From Chloroflexota bacterium (GTDB taxonomy: Bacteria; Chloroflexota; Dehalococcoidia; SZUA-161): a stretch of DNA of 10,794 nt. Positions within the stretch are counted from its first letter, which is position 1, and the number at the start of each line of letters is the position of its first letter. The stretch spans positions 1 to 10,794 of the forward strand of contig VGNW01000067.1 in assembly GCA_016865955.1 (NCBI GenBank), read 5' to 3'. Positions 1 to 4,967 of the stretch are shown here, in pieces. The notes beneath the pieces were generated by a model. It saw only the letters and a list, made by a program, of their open reading frames with translations. It made no database searches and was not told the origin of the DNA. The position numbers and the translations under genes are program-made.

Positions 1-762
1 GCTGGAATACCTGAAGGGGCGGTACAACTCATCGAGTCAACAGACCGTGCTCTGGTGGGGCAGATGCTCAAAATGAGGGATACCATCGACCTGGTAATCC
101 CCCGCGGCGGCGCTGACCTGATTAACTATGTCGCGCAGAACGCCGCCATGCCCGTTGTCACAGGCGGAGTCGGTGTATGCCATACCTATGTTGACCGCAC
201 TGCTAACCTCGAGAAAGCTGTAGCTATAGCCTACAACGCCAAGGTGCAGCGGCCGACTGTATGCAATGCACTGGATTCTTTGCTGGTTCATGCTGATGTT
301 GCTGAGAGATTTCTGCCCATGGTTGCGCGGGAGTGGAGCAAGGCTGGAGTGGAGATGCGTTGCGACGGGCGAGCTTTGAAAATCCTGAAGTCTCTATCTT
401 CAGTTAAGGCAGTTGCTGCCGCCCGGCAGGACTGGGGCAAGGAATTTTTAGCCCTGGTTGCCGCGGTGAAAGTGGTTGACTCTCTCGACGAAGCTCTGCA
501 GCACATCGAGCGTTACGGCTCGGGACATTCCGAGGCTATAGTAACCGAGGATTATTCGGCAGCCATGAGGTTTTTAAATGAGGTGGACGCTGCCTGCGTT
601 TACGTGAATGCCAGCACCCGCTTCACTGACGGCGGACAGTTCGGGCTCGGGGCGGAAGTCGGAATAAGCACTCAGAAATTCCATGCCCGGGGTCCGATGG
701 GGCTGAAGGAGCTTACTATCTATAAGTGGATAATACTCGGCAGCGGGCAGGTTCGCCCGTAA
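1..762 (+). CDS. proA: Glutamate-5-semialdehyde dehydrogenase (gamma-glutamyl phosphate reductase), 5'-truncated
   Basis: ProA reduces gamma-glutamyl phosphate to glutamate-5-semialdehyde with NADPH, the second step of proline synthesis from glutamate, in the cytosol. The reading frame is open from base 1 and gives 253 residues; family members are about 415-430, so roughly the first 170 residues lie outside the window. An ATG at 55 is internal, because the conserved GIPEGAVQLI stretch precedes it in frame. Visible ProA landmarks are VTGGVGVCHTYVD, the active-site segment VQRPTVCNALDSLLVH with the presumed catalytic Cys codon at 262-264, and the C-terminal HARGPMGLKELTIYKW. The stop is TAA at 760-762. 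A 99-residue gene follows 40 bases later and is probably co-transcribed. No frameshift or missing catalytic residue is seen in the visible part. Confidence 0.95.
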   Translation, partial: AGIPEGAVQLIESTDRALVGQMLKMRDTIDLVIPRGGADLINYVAQNAAMPVVTGGVGVCHTYVDRTANLEKAVAIAYNAKVQRPTVCNALDSLLVHADVAERFLPMVAREWSKAGVEMRCDGRALKILKSLSSVKAVAAARQDWGKEFLALVAAVKVVDSLDEALQHIERYGSGHSEAIVTEDYSAAMRFLNEVDAACVYVNASTRFTDGGQFGLGAEVGISTQKFHARGPMGLKELTIYKWIILGSGQVRP

Positions 763-790
763 GATTCTGAGGTTCTCGGTTCATTTTTAA

Positions 791-796
791 GGAGGG
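791..796 (+). promoter_or_regulatory. Shine-Dalgarno site for the 99-residue gene
   Basis: GGAGGG lies 6 bases before a GTG at 803. This strong site fixes the GTG as the start of the small gene, where no ATG is suitably placed. Confidence 0.75.
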
Positions 797-802
797 AAAC
801 TG

Positions 803-1102
803 GTGTCTGAATATAGATTCGAGAGGGAGTGCCGTACTCCGCATTCGGAGGCTTATCTTATAATAGCCGGTGAGGAGCGCCTTGGGAGGGTTGACCTCCA
901 TTTTACTCCGTCGATAGTCTACGCCACAGTATGCGTGAAGCAAAACCTGACCCAGGAGGCGATCGACGACCTCATAGATGTTATCGACGAAGAACTGGTG
1001 ATGTCGGCGGATGTAGCCAGGGATGATTTTATTGTAACTGTATATCAGGGTCGTGAGGTCGGTGTTTTCAGCGATGAAGACTTTGAGGATGAAGAGGACT
1101 AG
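803..1102 (+). CDS. Conserved-looking acidic protein of unknown function (99 aa)
   Basis: I do not recognise this protein. It starts at GTG 803 behind a strong GGAGGG site and ends at TAG 1100-1102. The middle looks like alternating beta strands (EAYLIIAGEERLGRVDLHF, then IVYATVCVKQNL), followed by a helix (QEAIDDLIDVIDEELV) and another strand pair (DFIVTVYQGREVGVF). That pattern suggests a small alpha/beta fold. The tail is strongly acidic (SDEDFEDEED). There is no signal peptide, membrane segment or metal-binding Cys/His cluster. It follows proA by 40 bases and is probably in the same operon, but nothing in the sequence ties it to proline synthesis. Its stop codon overlaps the stop codon of the convergent transketolase gene. 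The clean start site and gene-like composition make it a real gene; its function is unknown. Confidence 0.8.
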   Translation: MSEYRFERECRTPHSEAYLIIAGEERLGRVDLHFTPSIVYATVCVKQNLTQEAIDDLIDVIDEELVMSADVARDDFIVTVYQGREVGVFSDEDFEDEED

Positions 1103-1113
1103 CTGCTCTTTTT
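1092..1113 (+). terminator. Weak possible intrinsic terminator over the convergent stop codons
   Basis: AAGAG (1092-1096) and CTCTT (1106-1110) can pair around a 9-base loop, and the second arm runs into further T residues (to 1113, then CCTTT). The stem is short and A/T-rich, so termination of the proA transcript here is only a possibility. It would sit inside the coding end of the small gene and the opposing transketolase gene. Confidence 0.22.
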
Positions 1114-2040
1114 CCTTTGAATAAGTGAGCGGACGGCACTCTCTATATCCGGTGCAGTGAGTCCGTGTTTCTTCAGCAGCTCTTCAGCTTTCCCTGATTT
1201 GGCATACATGTCTTTTATAGCAATAAAGGACATAGGGACGGGATAGTGCTCGGCTGCAATCTGAGCAACAGCGCTGCCCATGCCCCCTCTTCGCAAGTGT
1301 TCCTCAACGGTTAAAATAGCGCCTGTCTCTCTGGCTGCTTTTACAATCGCATCCGTATCCAGCGGTTTGATTGTAGACATACTGAGCACCCTGCAATCAA
1401 TCCCGTCTTTTGCCAGATTCTGCGCTGCTTCCAGGGCATAGTGCACCATAATGCCGGTGGCGATAATAGCTATGTCTTTTCCTTCCCGCAGCGTTGCCGC
1501 TTTTCCCGGCGTGAACCTGTAGTCGGGAGGATAGACCAGAGGTGTTTTGGGACGGCTGAGCCTTATGTAGAACGGGCCGTAGGTCTGAGCGGCTGCCTTC
1601 ACTGCCTGAGTCGCCTCGGTGGCGTCGGCGGGAACTATGACTGTGAAACCGGGGAGGGAGCAAATTAAAGCCAAGTCCTCGATTGACTGATGAGAAGTGC
1701 CGTCCTCGCCAACGGTAATACCGCCGTGAGTGGTGACAATCTTGACATTCAGACCCGGTTGAGCAACGCTCATTCGAATCTGGTCGAAACAGCGTCCTGG
1801 GGCAAACACGGCAAAAGTGCTGGCAAAAACAGTCTTGCCGGATGCGGCGAGGCCGGCGGCGATTCCAATCATGTTCTGCTCTGCGATACCGCAATTGAAA
1901 AACCGATTGGGGAATTCCTTGGCGAAAAGGGTGGTCATCGTAGATTTCGAGAGGTCGGCATCGAGTACAACGATATCGGGGTTCTGTCTGCCCAACTCGA
2001 CAAGAGTTTTGCCGTATGCTTCTCTAGTACTCTGTTCCAT
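1099..2040 (-). CDS. Transketolase, C-terminal subunit (pyrimidine-binding and C-terminal domains)
   Basis: This is one half of a split transketolase, the thiamine-diphosphate enzyme that moves two-carbon ketol units between sugar phosphates in the pentose phosphate pathway. Its 313 residues cover the Pyr domain (about 1-165) and the C-terminal domain (about 185-310). The family motif FNCGIAEQNMIGIAAGLA is at about 48-65; Glu54 should be the glutamate that activates the cofactor aminopyrimidine. HGGITVGEDGTSHQSIEDLAL (105-125, in two parts) is the typical substrate and cofactor loop, and VLSMSTIKPLDTDAI is typical of the C domain. The start is ATG 2040, two bases after the N-subunit stop, so the two are one operon and probably translationally coupled. 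The stop TAG shares a CTAG with the opposing gene. A 1-deoxyxylulose-5-phosphate synthase or dehydrogenase E1 is less likely given the adjacent transketolase-type N-subunit. Confidence 0.93.
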   Translation of the reverse strand: MEQSTREAYGKTLVELGRQNPDIVVLDADLSKSTMTTLFAKEFPNRFFNCGIAEQNMIGIAAGLAASGKTVFASTFAVFAPGRCFDQIRMSVAQPGLNVKIVTTHGGITVGEDGTSHQSIEDLALICSLPGFTVIVPADATEATQAVKAAAQTYGPFYIRLSRPKTPLVYPPDYRFTPGKAATLREGKDIAIIATGIMVHYALEAAQNLAKDGIDCRVLSMSTIKPLDTDAIVKAARETGAILTVEEHLRRGGMGSAVAQIAAEHYPVPMSFIAIKDMYAKSGKAEELLKKHGLTAPDIESAVRSLIQRKKSS

Positions 2041-2042
2041 GT

Positions 2043-2882
2043 CTATTTTAATTCCTCGAGAGCCTTTTTAACCTCTTCCGGAGCGGGAGCCTTACCGTGA
2101 AAATCAAGGTTGCGCTCCATAAAGCTGACCCCTTTGCCTTTCACAGTTTTGGCAATGAAAGCGGTGGGCTTGCCTTTAATCAGCTTTGCCTTTTCGAAGG
2201 CAGATATCAGTTGAGAGAAATCGTGCCCATCGACCTCAATAACGTGCCAGCCGAAGGATTTCCATTTCTCTGCCAGAGGCTCGAGATTCATTATCTCATA
2301 GTTCCAGCCATCGATTTGCTGCTCATTGTGGTCGACTATGGCTACCATGTTGTCCAGTTTAAAATGTGCTGAAGCCATTGCCGCTTCCCAGACCTGTCCT
2401 TCGTCACATTCGCCATCGCCGAGCAGGACATATACTCGGTAATCTCTGGCATCGAGTCGCCCTGCCAGAGCGACACCTATGCCAAAGGATAAGCCCTGTC
2501 CCAGGGAACCGGAAGACATCTCTACGCCGGGTGTGGCAGTCATATCGCAGTGTCCTTGCAGGGAGCTGCCCGGTCTTCTTAAAGTAGAGAGTTCTTGCAG
2601 AGGGAAGTAGCCGTTTTCTGCCAGTGCTGCATACAGGATTGGCGCAGCATGTCCTTTGCTGAGGATAAATCTGTCGCGGTCTTTCCAGCGCGGGTTCCTG
2701 GGGTCGTGACGCAGTATCTTAAAGTACAGTGTTGTGACAATATCGGCTGCGGAAAGAGAGCCGCCAGGGTGTCCGCTGCCTGCCGTGCCTGTCATAGCGA
2801 TGACATGACTACGCAGCCTTTTTGCTATTGTTGCCAGCTCTCCGGTGGACGTTGTTGGAGTCAAATCAATCTCTTCAGGCAA
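2043..2882 (-). CDS. Transketolase, N-terminal subunit (pyrophosphate-binding domain)
   Basis: This is the other half of the split transketolase and binds the diphosphate of thiamine diphosphate through Mg2+. The 279 residues contain AGSGHPGGSLSAADI (His38), SKGHAAPILYAAL (His78), and the cofactor motif beginning GDGECDEGQVWEAA (155-168) and closing at VDHNEQQIDG (Asn186). The start is taken as TTG 2880-2882. An in-frame TAA lies six codons upstream, and the first ATG-type start would be Met30, which would remove the first helix (ELATIAKRLRSHVIAM) that the family keeps. A GAGG lies 7 bases before the TTG. The leader carries a 9-bp hairpin that includes this GAGG, so initiation may be regulated. 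The next gene, the C-subunit, is 2 bases downstream. Confidence 0.92.
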   Translation of the reverse strand: MPEEIDLTPTTSTGELATIAKRLRSHVIAMTGTAGSGHPGGSLSAADIVTTLYFKILRHDPRNPRWKDRDRFILSKGHAAPILYAALAENGYFPLQELSTLRRPGSSLQGHCDMTATPGVEMSSGSLGQGLSFGIGVALAGRLDARDYRVYVLLGDGECDEGQVWEAAMASAHFKLDNMVAIVDHNEQQIDGWNYEIMNLEPLAEKWKSFGWHVIEVDGHDFSQLISAFEKAKLIKGKPTAFIAKTVKGKGVSFMERNLDFHGKAPAPEEVKKALEELK

Positions 2883-2887
2883 GCAAT

Positions 2888-2916
2888 AGCCTCGGCCTTA
2901 GTATTGTGCCGAGGCT
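2888..2916 (-). promoter_or_regulatory. Hairpin over the ribosome binding site of the transketolase operon
   Basis: In the minus-strand RNA, AGCCTCGGC and GCCGAGGCT form a perfect 9-bp G/C-rich stem around an 11-base loop. The 3' arm contains the GAGG that serves the TTG start at 2882, so the folded form should hide the binding site. The same symmetry could equally be a protein operator in the DNA. There is no T-run after either arm, so it is not a standard terminator. Confidence 0.6.
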
Positions 2917-2941
2917 TCACGATTTGCCCGCTCTTTTCTTA

Positions 2942-2958
2942 CCCCTTGGCCAACGGGG
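2942..2958. repeat. Near-palindrome CCCC-TTGGCCAA-c-GGGG
   Basis: The perfect 8-bp palindrome TTGGCCAA (2946-2953) is flanked by CCCC on the left and by C then GGGG on the right, giving an imperfect dyad. It lies downstream of the proposed transketolase transcription start and upstream of the amidohydrolase -35 box. It could be a regulator site or a leader hairpin; no known regulator was recognised. Confidence 0.35.
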
Positions 2959-2983
2959 GGACATTCATACCTCCAGCGGAGCA

Positions 2984-3012
2984 ATTATATATTATCCTTG
3001 TCCCTCCGTCTA
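2984..3012 (-). promoter_or_regulatory. Candidate sigma70-type promoter for the transketolase operon
   Basis: On the minus strand, TAGACG (3012-3007, four of six matches to TTGACA) is followed after 17 bases by a perfect TATAAT (2989-2984). Transcription would begin near 2977, giving a leader of about 95 bases ahead of the TTG start at 2882. The elements interleave with a promoter on the other strand. Confidence 0.5.
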
Positions 3013-3026
3013 TACCTTGTTATAAT
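2998..3026 (+). promoter_or_regulatory. Sigma70-type promoter for the amidohydrolase-thpR operon
   Basis: TTGTCC (2998-3003) and a perfect TATAAT (3021-3026) are separated by exactly 17 bases. An A/T-rich stretch at 2983-2995 sits where an UP element would be. Initiation about 7 bases after the -10 box falls at 3033-3034, on the GTG that begins the amidohydrolase. Confidence 0.65.
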
Positions 3027-3033
3027 TCTGCTC

Positions 3034-3876
3034 GTGATTATAGATTTCCATACCCATATCTTCCCGCCACGCATAATGGAGAAGCGCCAGCGCTATCTGG
3101 GACGCGACCCCCTTTTCGACCAGCTTTATAACGACCCCAAAGCTAAAATTGTCACTGCGGAGGAAGTTGTAGAAAGCATGGACAGGGATGGCATCGACGT
3201 CTCCGTGGTTCTCGGCATCGGCTGGTCGAGCCACGAGCTTTGCTGTGAGACCAATGACTATATCCTGGAGGCGGTAACCCGCTATCCCGGGAAGCTGGTA
3301 GGTTTCTGCGCCGTGCAGCCGCTTGCCGGGGACAAGGCATTGGCTGAGGTCGAGCGTTGTGCCAAGGGAGGGGCTAAAGGTATCGGCGAGATGAGAAACG
3401 ACATGCAGGGCTTCGACCTGGCTGACATTGCTATAATGACCCCTCTTGTTCAACTTGCAATGAAGCATCGGCTTATCATGCTTACGCATACCTCGGAACC
3501 GGTAGGGCATCACTATACCGGGAAGGGAGAAATCACCCCGGGCCCTCTTTACCAATTCATCACGAATTTCCCTAACCTTATTCTGGTATGTGCACACTGG
3601 GGTGGGGGATTGCCCTTTTATGCCCTGATGCCCGAGGTGAAGAAGGCACTATCGAATGTTTACTTCGATACCGCTGCATCTCCCTTCCTATATAGGGACG
3701 ATATTTTCAAACATGTCGCTGAGATAATAGGGGCGGATAAAATACTCTTTGGCAGCGACTATCCTCTAATCAGACAAAGCAGAATTGTAAAGTCGCTGAA
3801 TTCTCTTTCTCTACCCGAGAAAGCAAAGCAAATGATTCTGGGCGGTAATGCCCGGAAGCTACTGGCATTGATTTAA
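3034..3876 (+). CDS. Metal-dependent amidohydrolase of the Amidohydro_2 / COG2159 family
   Basis: This is a TIM-barrel hydrolase or decarboxylase of the amidohydrolase superfamily, 280 residues from GTG 3034. Metal-ligand motifs follow the family order: DFHTH at the N-terminus (His6, His8), GIGEMRND (Glu119), LTHTSEPVGHH (His152), CAHWGGGLPF (His188) and LFGSDYPL (Asp242), ending with GGNARKLL. Relatives act on small carboxylic or amide substrates; the substrate here cannot be told from sequence. The frame is open to a TTG at 2998, but that start adds a hydrophobic leader unlike the family, which begins at (M)IIDFHTH, and it falls inside the promoter. No Shine-Dalgarno precedes GTG 3034, and the -10 box is 7 bases upstream, so the mRNA is probably leaderless. 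thpR follows 12 bases after the stop. Confidence 0.88.
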   Translation: MIIDFHTHIFPPRIMEKRQRYLGRDPLFDQLYNDPKAKIVTAEEVVESMDRDGIDVSVVLGIGWSSHELCCETNDYILEAVTRYPGKLVGFCAVQPLAGDKALAEVERCAKGGAKGIGEMRNDMQGFDLADIAIMTPLVQLAMKHRLIMLTHTSEPVGHHYTGKGEITPGPLYQFITNFPNLILVCAHWGGGLPFYALMPEVKKALSNVYFDTAASPFLYRDDIFKHVAEIIGADKILFGSDYPLIRQSRIVKSLNSLSLPEKAKQMILGGNARKLLALI

Positions 3877-3888
3877 GGCGGTATTTCT

Positions 3889-4473
3889 GTGGAACCTGTA
3901 CGCGCTTTCATCGCTATTGAATTACCCGATCCGGTTAGGGCGGCTCTCGCCCGTCTGCAGGACGGTCTTAAGGCGACTAGAACTACCTCTGTGAAATGGG
4001 TTGACCCGAAAGGCATTCATCTCACCATTAAGTTTCTGGGCAATGTAGATGCAGGTGAAATTCCTGAGCTGTCCAGAGTGCTCCGGGAGGCTGTGAGGGG
4101 AACCGTGCCGTTTCGCCTCAAACTGGAAAATACAGGGGCTTTCCCTAATATCAGAGCACCCAGGGTGATATGGGTCGGGGTGGGCGGCGAAGCAGAACAT
4201 TTATTTACTTTACATAAAAAAGTAGAGCAGGCTCTAAAGCCCTTAGGATTCGCTCCTGAAAACAGGGCATTTTCGCCTCATTTGACTCTGGGAAGGGTGC
4301 GGGAGGGGGCTCAGCCGAACGAACTGCGGCGTCTGGGAGAGGGCATAGCTGCCTCTAAGACAGAAGGGGAAATATTCTTCAGTGTCGATTCGTTAAACCT
4401 GATGAGAAGTCAGTTGACGAGAGAGGGAGCAATCTATAGCTGCCTCGCGTCGTTCAAACTTGGCGGCGATTAA
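3889..4473 (+). CDS. thpR: RNA 2',3'-cyclic phosphodiesterase (2H phosphoesterase, formerly LigT)
   Basis: The 2H phosphoesterase ThpR opens 2',3'-cyclic phosphate ends of RNA to 2'-phosphates and can ligate tRNA halves with a 2'-5' linkage in vitro. At 194 residues it has the family length. Both catalytic HxT motifs are intact: IHLTIKFLG (His44, Thr46) and PHLTLGRVRE (His131, Thr133). The opening RAFIAIELPDPVRAAL and the internal FPNIRAPRVIWVGV are also typical. It starts at GTG 3889 behind AGGCGG, which overlaps the stop codon of the amidohydrolase, so the two genes form one operon and are probably coupled in translation. The gene ends 34 bases before a convergent lipoprotein gene. Confidence 0.94.
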   Translation: MEPVRAFIAIELPDPVRAALARLQDGLKATRTTSVKWVDPKGIHLTIKFLGNVDAGEIPELSRVLREAVRGTVPFRLKLENTGAFPNIRAPRVIWVGVGGEAEHLFTLHKKVEQALKPLGFAPENRAFSPHLTLGRVREGAQPNELRRLGEGIAASKTEGEIFFSVDSLNLMRSQLTREGAIYSCLASFKLGGD

Positions 4474-4484
4474 ATATATTTTAT

Positions 4485-4506
4485 CAGGTCGGCAGGCCGA
4501 TTTCTG
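4485..4506. terminator. Small dyad between convergent thpR and lipoprotein genes
   Basis: TCGGC and GCCGA (4489-4493 and 4496-4500) form a short inverted repeat, with outer CAG/CTG (4485-4487, 4504-4506) able to extend it. A TTT follows on the plus strand, and AT-rich sequence follows on the minus strand. It sits in the 34-base gap between two convergent stop codons, the right place for a two-way terminator, but the stem is short and lacks a real T-run. Confidence 0.3.
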
Positions 4507-4507
4507 G

Positions 4508-4909
4508 TTAGGGAACCTCAGTTGTTACACTAGGAGTCCATTCTCCCCCTCTCCACTTAAGAGGGAAAACCAGCCGGATGGTTTGTGCTTCATCTTTTGT
4601 TAGAAAGACGGGCATTTCGTTTTTCTTAGTGTCACTTCCCTGCGTGATGCTTCCTACTATGATAACCACGCCATCGGCACCCTCGTTCTTGGCGGTGATA
4701 TCGAGAATGGCGAAGTAGTTCTCGAAGACTCCTGCCGTAGTGGCATTCACCACCATCACTTTTGGCTTGGGTTTACTTATTTGAGATGATTGGGTGTATG
4801 ATTTCGTAGGTTCGGCTTCCGTGCTGGCACCGCCTCCGCCGCAAGCAGAGACCAGTAAAGCTGCAAGCATTATCGACATAATTATTCCCGCAAATCTTAT
4901 GTACTTCAT
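4508..4909 (-). CDS. Small secreted lipoprotein of unknown function
   Basis: The 133-residue product begins MKYIRFAGII, followed by a hydrophobic stretch and the lipobox LVSAC, so signal peptidase II should cleave before Cys23 and leave a lipid-anchored protein outside the cytoplasmic membrane. A Gly-rich and Thr/Ser/Lys-rich linker (about 24-52) leads to a single compact domain (about 53-133) with strand-like segments such as PKVMVVNATTA, NYFAILDITAKNEG and GVVIIVG. That resembles small immunoglobulin-like extracellular domains, a weak impression only. A GTG five codons upstream (4924) is in frame, but the GGAGG at 4918-4922 lies within those codons and is spaced 8 bases from the ATG at 4909, which fixes the start. 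It follows the MFS gene by 58 bases on the same strand. Confidence 0.83.
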   Translation of the reverse strand: MKYIRFAGIIMSIMLAALLVSACGGGGASTEAEPTKSYTQSSQISKPKPKVMVVNATTAGVFENYFAILDITAKNEGADGVVIIVGSITQGSDTKKNEMPVFLTKDEAQTIRLVFPLKWRGGEWTPSVTTEVP

Positions 4910-4917
4910 TTTGGTCG

Positions 4918-4922
4918 CCTCC
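4918..4922 (-). promoter_or_regulatory. Shine-Dalgarno site deciding the lipoprotein start
   Basis: GGAGG on the minus strand lies 8 bases before ATG 4909. It overlaps the alternative upstream GTG at 4924, which therefore cannot use it. Confidence 0.75.
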
Positions 4923-4967
4923 ACTCAATTCTATAGCTGACAATCCGGTTTATCCGGCAGATTTGCG

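Noticed and set aside
1397..1894. 165-residue minus-strand frame within the transketolase C-subunit gene
   Set aside because: It overlaps in another frame on the same strand, is Arg/His/Ser-rich, and is typical of a frame-shifted reading of a real gene.
2595..3131. 178-residue plus-strand open frame across the transketolase N-subunit and the promoter region
   Set aside because: It is antisense to clear transketolase sequence, Cys-rich without pattern, has no ribosome binding site, and runs through the control region into the amidohydrolase in another frame.
3010..3597. 195-residue minus-strand frame opposite the amidohydrolase
   Set aside because: The sense strand carries all amidohydrolase motifs. 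The antisense product has no recognisable fold and no binding site, so it is a shadow.
4909..4924. GTG 4924 as the lipoprotein start
   Set aside because: The only good ribosome binding site (GGAGG) lies within the codons this start would add and is correctly spaced for ATG 4909.
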